Shown: positions 24,025 to 33,120 of the stretch, in pieces
Layout: the number at the start of each line of letters is the position of its first letter
How positions within the stretch are numbered: the stretch's first letter is position 1
Made by a program: the position numbers and the translations under genes
The notes under the pieces: generated by a model
What the model was told of the DNA's origin: nothing
Databases searched by the model: none
What the model saw: only the letters and a program-made list of their open reading frames with translations
NCBI RefSeq assembly: GCF_029193815.1
Contig: NZ_JARFVC010000035.1
Span: 1-44,485, forward strand
DNA: 44,485 nt
Direction: 5' to 3'
Origin: Cytobacillus sp. S13-E01
GTDB lineage: Bacteria > Bacillota > Bacilli > Bacillales > Bacillaceae_L

Positions 24025-25231
24025 TCAGATTTCAAAATTTCCAATTAAATATTGATCCATATGCCGATCAAATTTATCATGCCATAAGTTAGGCTTGGTA
24101 TCTCTTCTATTATGGGTGAGCTTTGTGATCATAATTTTTTTCTCTTTTAAATCATCCTCGGTGACTATGCATTCTTGGTGAAATCACTCTTTCATACGTT
24201 TCTTTCGTGTAAAAATAGGCTGCATTTCCCGTTTCTGCAAATTCTACAACAATAAAATCATCGATGTCCATTATCGCCATGGGTGGTTGCTCAATGATTT
24301 CAGCATCTTTCATTGTTTTTACAAAACGACCCCAATATTTAAATCGTTGATATTTAGTATCCTTTGCAAAGAAATGTTGTAGATCGTTGCGAATCATCAA
24401 GCGCTTTACCTTATCAATCTGTTCTTTTGAAAAATCTTCCCATGAAGTAAACATATATCGAGGGTCACTTATTCGATGAATAGCTTGATCCAAGATCTCA
24501 GTGTGGAAGTTTTCGAACTCAAATGCTTCTAAATATCGTTTTAGTATACTCTTGTAATCATTGATACTCAATTTAGCTAAGTGTCAAATAATTTGAGCTG
24601 GTCCTTCTCTTGTTATAAATTCCTTTCTGCCTATATGAAACATTAGTATGTAAGTCCATAATAGGGTTTCTAATTTAGTATTAGCTTGAATTCTCCACTC
24701 TTTAAATGATTCTTCTACTTTCTTTTGTTCATATCCAATTTTTTTAGCTATTTCTTGTAAATATTTTTCTTTTCCAAAGGCTTCTTCATATTGACTTCTA
24801 ATCCTGGAATCGAGAGATAAAAACGAATCATTTTCTATTTTAAATGTTGTTTTTAATAATTGAAAAATATGAGGATCTTTTGGATATACATGAAAGTGAT
24901 CCCAAAGCCTCCGACCGATAAAACGTTCATAACGGTGCTCAAGAATTTTAACAATTTTTAATTGAGTTGTTTCTTCTTCACGATGATAAGGAAACTCATA
25001 AGTGAGAATCCTTATATCAATATTTTTTAATCCTTTTGCAAATGCTAGGATTTCGTTTTGATTTAAAGAGAGATTACGAATATTCTCTAACAGTCTTGGA
25101 AGTCTTTTGACAGCGAGATGGGTTAAGTATTCCTCGTTGTATTTAGCATATTTTTCTTCGATTTTATCTGCCACTTCTCGTAACCTTTTTGAGTCAAAGT
25201 GAAAAGCAAGCTGGGTTTGAGGACTATTCAT
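24025..25231 (-). pseudogene. zorC: ZorC-like EH_signature protein, nonsense plus frameshift
   Basis: The ATG at 25231 opens a frame that overlaps zorB. The first 215 residues (EHRYERFIGRRLWDHFHVYP... region) end at TGA (24584-24586). The same frame then continues at once, HLAKLSINDYKSILKRYLEA...TKYQRFKYWGRFVKTMKD, whose RFKYWGRF pattern is typical of EH_signature proteins. It ends early at 24152. One frame over, QECIVTEDDLKEKKIMITKL then THNRRDTKPNLWHDKFDRHM gives the expected His-rich C-terminus to a stop at 24025. An extra T near 24174 accounts for this. Restored length is about 401 residues. In Zorya, ZorC binds DNA and works with the ZorAB motor. Confidence 0.75.
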
Positions 25232-25931
25232 TTGGGTTCACCAACTTTTGGATTTCCTCAAATACTTGTTCATCTTTTAATCTGAATTTAAATTCGACAC
25301 GGCGTGATTTTTCTGGATCTATTTTCCCTTCCTCATTTAACATCGGTTCACTAAATGATCGTCCGTTAGAAGTTAGGAGACTTCTCATTTCATTTTTATG
25401 TTCAAAGTCTGGAAAGTCCTCAGATAGAATTTCTTTCACCACGGCAAATGAGCGTGTTTGTGAAAGGTCAAGGTTGTAAAGATATGATCCTTCCTGATCG
25501 GTATGACCCTCAACAATAATCTGAGAAATATGGTCTCTGAACTGTTCAGATAATAATATGCCGATGTATTCGGGGATAAACTCCCTCAAACTTTCTCCAC
25601 CAGCAGGGGTTACCTCATAACTGTTATAACCAAAAAATACACCACTTGAAAAGCGGATAACGCCGGTTTTAGGATCAATGTCCATCCTTAAATTAGAATG
25701 ACTAAAAGCCTTTCTTAATTCCTCAATTATCTCTGTTTTTATCCCTACAACCTCTTCTATTAATTCGTCTTTCTTTTCCATCGATGTCTGATGATCAAAT
25801 AAGTTCACCATTAAAAATAAAGCAAAAATCAGGAGTAATCCACTCATTAAATCAGTAAACGACATCCAATGACTACCGGTTTCTTCCGTTTGTTTACTTA
25901 CAGTTGGTATTCGAAAGTTTCTGCGAGACAT
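25224..25931 (-). CDS. zorB: ZorB-like MotB/OmpA-domain protein
   Basis: 235 residues. After a short cytosolic start there is one membrane helix, WMSFTDLMSGLLLIFALFLM (about 22-41), with the Asp that carries protons in MotB-type stators. A coil of about 30 residues leads to an OmpA-like peptidoglycan-binding domain (about 90-225), seen in FFGYNSYEVTPAGGESLREF, QIIVEGHTDQEGSYLYNLDLSQTRSFAV and the closing SRRVEFKFRL. ZorA and ZorB form a proton-driven membrane motor in Zorya. This gene is the only one of the three that is intact. Start overlaps the zorA stop; stop overlaps the zorC start. Confidence 0.85.
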   Translation of the reverse strand: MSRRNFRIPTVSKQTEETGSHWMSFTDLMSGLLLIFALFLMVNLFDHQTSMEKKDELIEEVVGIKTEIIEELRKAFSHSNLRMDIDPKTGVIRFSSGVFFGYNSYEVTPAGGESLREFIPEYIGILLSEQFRDHISQIIVEGHTDQEGSYLYNLDLSQTRSFAVVKEILSEDFPDFEHKNEMRSLLTSNGRSFSEPMLNEEGKIDPEKSRRVEFKFRLKDEQVFEEIQKLVNPNE

Positions 25932-27481
25932 TAGCTCTCACTCCGTGATGTGGTATTTGTTGCTTTATCCAATACCTTATAAAAACCATCAAAACTACTA
26001 TTAACTTTTTCAATATCTTCTTCCATGGTTTCAATAACTGTTCGAATATTACTTACTCCACGCTCTAAATACTCAACTGATTTGGCCAATTGTTTATCGA
26101 ACTGATCAAATGTCCGCCCAAGCCCCTGATGCATATGGTCGACGAAGCTTTCCATTGATCCGTTTAGTCTTTCATTTACTTCACTGAATAATTTTCTGTT
26201 TTCTGTTAGCTGCTCCTCATTGGTACTCCAGAAATTCCTTAATTCATGTACTCGTTGATCCATTTGGTCAAGTTGTCCTTGCAACGAATTGATAAAATCC
26301 TGTTTGGATTCCTCCATCCCCTGGGTTTCTTCCAAAATTAACGCAAGTAACTCTTCGAAACGGAGCTGCAATTTTGAACTGTTTTGATGATTTTCATTAA
26401 TTCTATTTAAAATGCTCTCATACTGTTCGGTAAAGACATTACTATAACTGCCTATTTTTTCTGTTAATACCGATGTATTTTCAGCCATAGTAGCTTGGTT
26501 TGTAGCCGATTCTTTTAATTCTTCCACCAATCCATTAAGCTCGTTTTGTACTTTTTCTTGCCATTCGATCGTTTTCGTCAATGTATTCCCTAGCTCTTTC
26601 ATATGATCCCCTGTAACCTCATTTAAAGAATCAAGAAAATAGCGAATCATCTCATTCATTTTTTCATGCTGAACATCTTTTGTATTATTTACAATCTGTT
26701 CCATGATCTCATTACTTTTTTCTAAATGTGGACTTAATCCCGCAATAAGGCTATTTGTCATTTTCGTCATTATTTCATCAGAAAAAAATGTTTTGAAATC
26801 GTCATATTGCGTTGATTGAATTTCAACAAGTTCTTGTAATAAATTCCCTTCAGATTTAACTGGGAAAACCTGATCTAATGATCTTCGAAGAGTGTGAAAT
26901 GATTAATTAATTAGCCTATAAAAATAGAGTTTATCGATGAATTGGATAATAAGCGATATTAGAATCCCAACAATCGAGGAAATAAATGCAACGTTCATTC
27001 CACCTAACAGTCTTTCAATTCCACCTTGTAATTCATCTGATGGCCCATCTGGATTTAAGCCTTCCATTCCCATTGTTATGCCTATAAAGGTACCGAGAAT
27101 CCCAAGTGAAACGAAAGTCGCAGGTATACTCTCAGCTATCTTTCGAAAACCTTGTTTGGTTACCAAGTCTTCTTCTAAAAAATATTGGTACACATCAGGT
27201 ATACCCTTAGACTGACGAAAATCTTTATAAAATGAACTCCAACTGTCTTTAATCACCTTAGGAATTGTCTTTTGATCTTCGAACCATTCATTTAACTGCT
27301 GAGCCTTTTGTTCAGAGTCTAAATCTTGATATGTCTCATTGTTAAGTTCATTTTGAACTGCCTTTGTTGCATTTGTAAAAAAACGATATTTATAGAAGAT
27401 ATTAATGAGATAACCACATGCCAATATAATTAAGAAATATATGTATATACTTCCAAACAGATTAAACTCAGATGTTTCCAT
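25931..27481 (-). pseudogene. zorA: ZorA-like MotA/ExbB-type motor protein, in-frame stop
   Basis: An ATG at 27481 behind AGGAGG encodes a MotA/TolQ/ExbB-type protein: helix 1 (GSIYIYFLIILACGYLINIFY), cytosolic region, then AESIPATFVSLGILGTFIGI and GGMNVAFISSIVGILISLII, the two helices that line the proton path. TAA at 26903-26905 stops it at 192 residues. The same frame reads on SFHTLRRSLDQVFPVKSEGN and into the long coiled-coil cytosolic tail (KSNEIMEQIVNN...EDIEKVNSSFDGFYKVLDKA) to 25931. Full length would be about 516 residues. The tail is essential in studied Zorya systems, so function is doubtful unless TAA is read through or the tail restarts at 26770 or so. Confidence 0.8.
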
Positions 27482-27887
27482 TGTTGCCTCCTGTTAATCC
27501 TTACTCTACTACTTCAGATGCCGGAGAACATTGTTAAGTCCTTGTAAAATTGATGAAAACTACTTCAAGCTGCAAAATATGTATAATATAAATTCTTTTC
27601 TTAATTGTGTAAATTTATGTAAAGTAAACTTAATTAAATTTTGTCCATGATCTAATAAGTTATAAATATAGGGTGCTTTTGAATATAGATTCTCTTCTTG
27701 TACATTTAAAGAAATAGTAGTAAGTTGGTGCATACTTAGATCATTTTTAATAAAATCTAAATCCAATGAAGATACTTCAGATTAATTTGATAATCTATGA
27801 AGTCTATTTATTACTAGAGATTCTCATGTCCCTTCTCATTTAACACAAGCTATATAATTAATGTATTAACAATTGTAATCAAACTAA
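27482..27887. other. Intergenic between Zorya-like and Ssp loci, no gene seen
   Basis: About 400 bases. Minus-strand promoter of the zor operon expected just upstream of 27481. An open frame at 27560-27766 lacks a ribosome binding site. Confidence 0.4.
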
Positions 27888-27980
27888 TAGTCGCAAAAAA
27901 GAAGTAACTACTTCCACCTGGACAAGTATGGATAGTTACTTCTTTTACGTATGATACCATATAACCTTTGATTGCGACTA
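27888..27980. terminator. Nested double palindrome between zor and ssp
   Basis: Outer arms TAGTCGCAA (27888-27896) and TTGCGACTA (27972-27980). Inner arms AAAAGAAGTAACTA (27897-27910) and TAGTTACTTCTTTT (27933-27946), 14 perfect pairs. The inner stem alone would end transcripts in both directions; the outer arms are unusual for a terminator. Confidence 0.6.
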
Positions 27981-28087
27981 AGCCAGATGGTTAAATCACC
28001 CAGGTCAGCTTAATCTTTTGAAGTTGTTAAAGAGATTTTCTATAAATATACGGATAGGGAAGGATTCTAGAAGTTGAATCTCGATTA

Positions 28088-30223
28088 TTATCCTTCTAAC
28101 CTTTCTAATTCCCTTTTTATTTCTTTTTTAATCTCTATATACCTTCGCTTGAGGAATTGCTCATAGTTACTAGAAACACTTTCAAGATCTGTATCTGGAA
28201 GACAATGCCCCCATTTTGATGTCTCTTCTACATATTTTAAATATCTATCCGGCGAATTATCACGTATTCTAAGATTCGAAACTGATGAGATATATGTCCT
28301 ATTTAAAGGACTATTCAATATATGTTTTTTATCAGCTCTTATTTTCTTGGATGATTCGTCTATTGTAGTTGCATCTCCAAGAGGTATAATGTGATGGTCA
28401 TGTATCTCTAATGGAATGGAAACTAGTCCCTTTTTTATTAATTTACATGAGGATATATCCCATGTATTAAGCCGAATTTCCTCTTCTGAAATTGGTAAAA
28501 AATCCTTTGGTTGCTTACTTAGTATGAATTGAAGTATCCCAATACTAACACTACTTCTCAACTCATTGTTCTCATCTTTTAATAATAGTAGTTCTTCATT
28601 AGAATATCCTTCTTCTGATAATACTTTTTCGTACAAGTATTTAAAATTGTTGTTGCTATTTTCACTAACCCAAGCATTTAAACTTTTAATATCTTTAATA
28701 CTTTGTGAGTTTTGAGCTTCTCTATAAGCTCCCCCAAATAATGAAGCCCAGTACCAATATTCTATTTTATCTAGTTTGTCTTTATTTTCCCAAACATCAT
28801 CTTCCTTTAACAAAAAAGCAATTGGTAAAATCATTAATTCGTAGGTTAACTTATTTATTTCTGTAATCCCTAATCTCATATTTAAGAATGCTAGAGATCT
28901 AATTAACGATTTTAGTACGATTTGAGTATTATCATTTATTTGTTCATAATTAAGTCCAAGGATTTTATTTCTTTTTATATAATCAACTTTCAGTTCCTTA
29001 ATTTCTCTATTTTCAAAATGAGAAATAATAGATAAGAGATTTAGATACATTTCTTTAAAACTTTTTGATATTTTATTATCAACGATAGTTTTCATGTTTG
29101 TTGCAATAAATTTCTTAGGTTTGTCACCTATAATATCCTCACATAGTGCCTTGGAAAGATCAATTTCCTCTTCTAAATTTCTCATAATTCTCTGTGATAA
29201 AGATCCTTCATCACTATACCCAGATCTTGCAGATTTAGCTACAATCAAATCAAATGTGTTTAAATCCGTACCACCTTCATTTATATTTTCAAATATTGAA
29301 ATTGCTCTACTTATTTCATCTGATGGTAGTTGTATAATCGGTACCTCTTGATCTAGTAATTCGCTTAGAAATTTATTGACTTTTTCAGTCCATTTTGCAC
29401 CTAAAATTGACCAAGCATCCCTAATCTTCTCTTCATCATCAAGATACTCACTTATCATTGGGTCAACTGGTTCAAGAAGAGTAATAATATCCAGTTCTCC
29501 ATCTTTGACCGCAGCCTTTAATTCTTCAATTCGAGAGTTTTTTATAAACTCTATAACATATTCATGTAGTGGTTTTTCTTCTTCTTTTCTTTTGCTATTA
29601 AACACAGAATAGAGGGGAATTAGGCTTGCTTCAGCTGCTAGTTTAGCAGTAGCAACCTTTAGTTTATTTGATTTAAGCAAATTACCATCTTGATCTTTCG
29701 GTGAGAACCCTGGGTTATACCACTCATTAGTTTTCGTTTTATATATTTTTTTAAATTCAATAAATTCTATTACTTCAACTGGCTCAAGAAGCTTAAATCC
29801 ATTGAACCTTAGATTTTTCCATCCAAATATGTCTGTTTCATTATTTTTTGGAATAACCCTTACAAACCACCTATTATTTAGATCTGTGTACATCTTACTC
29901 CATGTATCAACCCAGTTTTCCTTTTCGTTATAGTAATCAGATAATATAGTTTTTAAACTTGATACCCTTTGTTGACCATCTAACAAATAAAAACAATCAT
30001 CTTTTCTTTCGGAAAAATTAAGAGAAGTCGGGAAACATAGCTGCTTTGCTGCAAAATCTTCCTTTTTACCTTCTAGAATTAAAAGACTTCCTATTGGCAA
30101 ATGTGTTAAAAATGATGATAATAAACTTTTTTGTTTTTCTTTTGCCCATTCAAAATCTCTTTGAAAGTCCGGTAATATTAATTTCCCGTCATCATTTTTA
30201 TCAAATAAGTCACTTAATTTCAT
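28088..30223 (-). CDS. sspE: SspE-like restriction protein (DUF262 + DUF1524 HNH)
   Basis: 711 residues from the ATG at 30223, chosen because AAGGAG lies 6 bases upstream; an ATG 22 codons earlier has no site. The N-terminal DUF262 (ParB-like NTPase) domain shows PDFQRDFEW (about 18-26) and the YLLDGQQRVSSLKTIL motif (about 79-94). The C-terminal DUF1524 HNH nuclease domain has HDHHIIPLGDATTID (about 607-621) and SPLNRTYISSVSNLRI. SspE senses phosphorothioate on self DNA by its N-terminal domain and nicks invading DNA. It is separated from the sspFGH-like block by a terminator, so it is a unit of its own. Intact. Confidence 0.8.
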   Translation of the reverse strand: MKLSDLFDKNDDGKLILPDFQRDFEWAKEKQKSLLSSFLTHLPIGSLLILEGKKEDFAAKQLCFPTSLNFSERKDDCFYLLDGQQRVSSLKTILSDYYNEKENWVDTWSKMYTDLNNRWFVRVIPKNNETDIFGWKNLRFNGFKLLEPVEVIEFIEFKKIYKTKTNEWYNPGFSPKDQDGNLLKSNKLKVATAKLAAEASLIPLYSVFNSKRKEEEKPLHEYVIEFIKNSRIEELKAAVKDGELDIITLLEPVDPMISEYLDDEEKIRDAWSILGAKWTEKVNKFLSELLDQEVPIIQLPSDEISRAISIFENINEGGTDLNTFDLIVAKSARSGYSDEGSLSQRIMRNLEEEIDLSKALCEDIIGDKPKKFIATNMKTIVDNKISKSFKEMYLNLLSIISHFENREIKELKVDYIKRNKILGLNYEQINDNTQIVLKSLIRSLAFLNMRLGITEINKLTYELMILPIAFLLKEDDVWENKDKLDKIEYWYWASLFGGAYREAQNSQSIKDIKSLNAWVSENSNNNFKYLYEKVLSEEGYSNEELLLLKDENNELRSSVSIGILQFILSKQPKDFLPISEEEIRLNTWDISSCKLIKKGLVSIPLEIHDHHIIPLGDATTIDESSKKIRADKKHILNSPLNRTYISSVSNLRIRDNSPDRYLKYVEETSKWGHCLPDTDLESVSSNYEQFLKRRYIEIKKEIKRELERLEG

Positions 30224-30328
30224 ATGTTTCTCCTTTGTATTAAAGTTATTGTTTCTCGTTAGTCTAATTTTTTTATGGATAGTTAACATTAGAATCTTCG
30301 ATTGAGTTTATTAAATAGTCTTATATTT

Positions 30329-30356
30329 ATAAGCCTTGTCTTATGACAAGGCTTAT
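30329..30356 (-). terminator. Terminator between sspH-like gene and sspE
   Basis: ATAAGCCTTGTC (30329-30340) pairs perfectly with GACAAGGCTTAT (30345-30356) around TTAT. It starts just past the PLD gene's stop codon (30362). Confidence 0.8.
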
Positions 30357-30361
30357 ATTCG

Positions 30362-31264
30362 TTATATTATTCTTCTAATTCTTTGAGAGTGATTTGGACG
30401 ATCAACGGAAAACTCCTCAATACCTAGCTCAGTAATCCAGTTAAATAAATTACTTAAAAAAACCTTTACATCTTCCCTTAGCGGTCTTGGATCATCAAGC
30501 AGAGCACCATGTAACATAGAACTTAATTGCCCAAAATATGCTTCATTTTCAATACTATCAGTTAACCATCTATACGGTTTTGATTTAATGAACTGTTTTT
30601 TTATTAATACTATATTACTACTATTATGGTCATTAATATTTAATGTTTGGGAATCTAATAAATTTAAATTAAATGGTGATTTACTAACTAACATATCAGA
30701 TACCCATAATACTTTAATTGGAGGCAAAATTGTGTTAAAAATAATTGAATTCCATTCATTTTCTGTATTGTGCTTTTTCTCATTTAATGAAATCTGTAAA
30801 AGCATTTCTTCAAATAGTTTGTCTGTAACCTCAAAAGATTGGTTAAATAGTTCTTTTATTTTTTCTTCTTCTAAAGGAGTAATTTCTAATAAAACAGCAG
30901 TTTCAATATTATGATTAGGATTTAATCCAATTCCAGATGGTGTTAAATTTGCACTACCCAGAATTACTCTCCTTTTATCAAAGAGGTATATTTTCGAATG
31001 AAGGTCCAGGTTAATAAAAAGTCTCCAGTTATTTGTTTTACAGTAATCATAGATTTCAATATCAGTAGCTCCTGAAAGAATATCATCTAATCGAAATCTT
31101 ACTAATAGTTTTTTCTCTCTTACGGTAGAATTTAAGTTTGTATCAATATATTTTAAGCCTTGGAGTTTAGTAAATGCTGATATTATAAGCATTTCATTTT
31201 CAGTATTTTTTAATTGTTCTTGTATATTTAGTAATATATCAGAGTTATGAAAAATTCTATCCAT
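30362..31264 (-). CDS. sspH: PLD-family nuclease, SspH-like
   Basis: 300 residues. One HKD motif, LDLHSKIYLFDKRRVILGSANLT (His89, Lys91, Asp96, then GSAN), marks the phospholipase D/nuclease fold; single-HKD enzymes act as dimers. The N-terminal half (residues 1-130) is the catalytic domain. The C-terminal half has no recognisable motif. It follows the GHKL gene by 32 bases and is the third gene of the helicase-GHKL-PLD block. The probable job is cutting DNA of invaders. The letter H is assigned by order and type; I could not check it. Confidence 0.65.
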   Translation of the reverse strand: MDRIFHNSDILLNIQEQLKNTENEMLIISAFTKLQGLKYIDTNLNSTVREKKLLVRFRLDDILSGATDIEIYDYCKTNNWRLFINLDLHSKIYLFDKRRVILGSANLTPSGIGLNPNHNIETAVLLEITPLEEEKIKELFNQSFEVTDKLFEEMLLQISLNEKKHNTENEWNSIIFNTILPPIKVLWVSDMLVSKSPFNLNLLDSQTLNINDHNSSNIVLIKKQFIKSKPYRWLTDSIENEAYFGQLSSMLHGALLDDPRPLREDVKVFLSNLFNWITELGIEEFSVDRPNHSQRIRRII

Positions 31265-31296
31265 AAGTTTTATTTCCTTTTTTAGTAGATTGATTA

Positions 31297-33120
31297 CTAG
31301 TATTTTCTAAGGAAGCTTTTTGCCACCCGACCCCAATCGTTTCTCGCATTTTGAGCATTATCCTTCATAAGCCCATCAGGAAGTTCATCTTCATATCTTG
31401 CCCAAGCCATTAATAATAACCTTAGCCCTTCTGAAGCTTTGTGTAATCTTTCACCTAATTCTTTTTCAGGTATATTATCTGTATCTTCCTCTAGTACCTC
31501 AACAAGATGTTCGTAGCCTGGATGTCTTGTGTTTAAAATAATATTGATTGCCCCGCCTCTTGGTCTAACTGTAAATAGAGCGTCCGATTCTAATGCACTT
31601 GGTGCAAACAGATATTTTAAATTGTTAGAAACGGTAGTTGCTGCTAACTGTTTAGCTGTTTCCTCATCAACGCCTGATTCTACTAACTCTTCTTCTATTT
31701 CAGTTTGTTTTTGTTCAATAGGGTGTTCCTCATCTTTATCACTTGATCCAACATGTCCTAACTCTTTTCTTTGAACAGTTAAATCAGTTGCAGTTTTCTC
31801 TGCATTAGTATCCTTAGTTTTATGTCTTTCATTATTTTTCATTCCACTTGTCTGTTGTTTTAAAAGATCCCTAATTACTGACAATTGGTTCTTAATATAT
31901 ATTGCAATTTCAAGCAGTGGTGCTCGTGGATCTCCTTCTTCTTCAAGCTCTGCTTTGACCTGATCATAAGATTTTCCGGATTTCAATAGACTCTCTAAGT
32001 CTTTGTCTTTGTCTACCATATTCAAGATATCTGCAAAGTTTCTAGCAGATTGCTTATTATTAGTCACGCCCATTAATTCATCTAAGGAAGGTGGGAACTC
32101 AACTTCCACACCCCACCATCTTTCAGTCGGATTATATTGTAAAACTAGACTTTGGTCTATCTCTAGTTCTCTACCAGCTCTAACAACAGATATTCCTACA
32201 TTCTTAGCAGCATGTTTTCCAAATGGGGATGCCCCTGCATTGGTTTTTAATCTAGCTTCTTCCTTAGCATATGATAATCTTACAGCTACATCATGCAATT
32301 CATCATCAAACGAAATTGTAAATGTTCTTTCATCAAATGGGTTAAACATTGCCTCATTATTGTAAGGCTCTGGACAACTTGTTTTATCCATTAGATAAAT
32401 GGGATCATTAGGTAGAGCGTATTTATCTAGTGTATATTCCTCAATATTTGATATATCAAAAGAAGACATACGAATTTTAGCAGTATTTTCATTAATAAAT
32501 TTTCTATACATTCTACCAATTAAAGCTTCTGAATTGTCAATTAAAGTTACAGCCTTACTCCACATCATTCTATCTAGATTTGACCAGACTACTAATGTAC
32601 CTGATTTACCAAATTCCTCACCAGCTTTCAACCATAGTGAAGGTATGGTCTCTTTTATAGGCTCCGGCATAATACTTCTTTCACCTTTTTTGACCTCTTC
32701 AATATCTAAATAAATATGATAAGCATTTTCAATACCATTTTGCCAACTCCACACATCAACTCGTCTACATTGAGAAATTGAGGATGCAGGAAGACCCATT
32801 CCAAAACGGCCAATACCCGATCTATTTGTTTTTCCTAGACGCGTACCATTTCCAAATTGTAACGCCATCCTTAAGACTTCAGGGCTCATCCCAGATCCAT
32901 TATCCAAAATAGCAATCTTATCTATTCTTTTAGTTCTTCTAGTTGCAAGCTCTTCTTCTCTTTCACCACAAATTAACTGAACAAGGTTAGCGTTTGCTTG
33001 AATACTGTTATCTATAAGCTCTGCAACAGCATAGGCAGTATTTTTATAACCATTATCCCTCATAGCTTCTATTGCTAGGTGTGCTGGTACATAAGATTGA
33101 TCGCTACTAATTACCGTCAT
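31297..33120 (-). CDS. sspG: GHKL ATPase (Hsp90/MORC-like), SspG-like
   Basis: 607 residues. The GHKL (HATPase) fold is explicit: N-box AVAELIDNSIQANA (about 31-44), G1 box IAILDNGSGMSPEVLRMALQ (about 70-89) and G2 box RSGIGRFGMGLPASS. A second domain of about 150 residues (VRLSYAKEEARLKTN... VVRAGRELEIDQ) resembles the transducer part of GyrB/MORC proteins. The C-terminus has a charged linker and ends in a helical domain. The ATG at 33120 has GGGAGGA nine bases upstream; the start overlaps the helicase stop by 14 bases, so translation is coupled. ATP-driven clamping on DNA is a fair inference. Intact. Confidence 0.65.
   Translation of the reverse strand: MTVISSDQSYVPAHLAIEAMRDNGYKNTAYAVAELIDNSIQANANLVQLICGEREEELATRRTKRIDKIAILDNGSGMSPEVLRMALQFGNGTRLGKTNRSGIGRFGMGLPASSISQCRRVDVWSWQNGIENAYHIYLDIEEVKKGERSIMPEPIKETIPSLWLKAGEEFGKSGTLVVWSNLDRMMWSKAVTLIDNSEALIGRMYRKFINENTAKIRMSSFDISNIEEYTLDKYALPNDPIYLMDKTSCPEPYNNEAMFNPFDERTFTISFDDELHDVAVRLSYAKEEARLKTNAGASPFGKHAAKNVGISVVRAGRELEIDQSLVLQYNPTERWWGVEVEFPPSLDELMGVTNNKQSARNFADILNMVDKDKDLESLLKSGKSYDQVKAELEEEGDPRAPLLEIAIYIKNQLSVIRDLLKQQTSGMKNNERHKTKDTNAEKTATDLTVQRKELGHVGSSDKDEEHPIEQKQTEIEEELVESGVDEETAKQLAATTVSNNLKYLFAPSALESDALFTVRPRGGAINIILNTRHPGYEHLVEVLEEDTDNIPEKELGERLHKASEGLRLLLMAWARYEDELPDGLMKDNAQNARNDWGRVAKSFLRKY

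Noticed and set aside
24152-24571. Independent 139-residue gene starting at a TTG
   Set aside because: It is in the same frame as the upstream 215-residue part, lacks its own binding site, and carries the second half of the EH_signature domain.
25931-26770. Independent coiled-coil gene
   Set aside because: The frame is continuous with the MotA-like part except for one TAA, and no ribosome binding site was seen at the presumed start.
27560-27766. 68-residue open frame between zor and ssp
   Set aside because: No ribosome binding site. Mixed composition without domain-like pattern.
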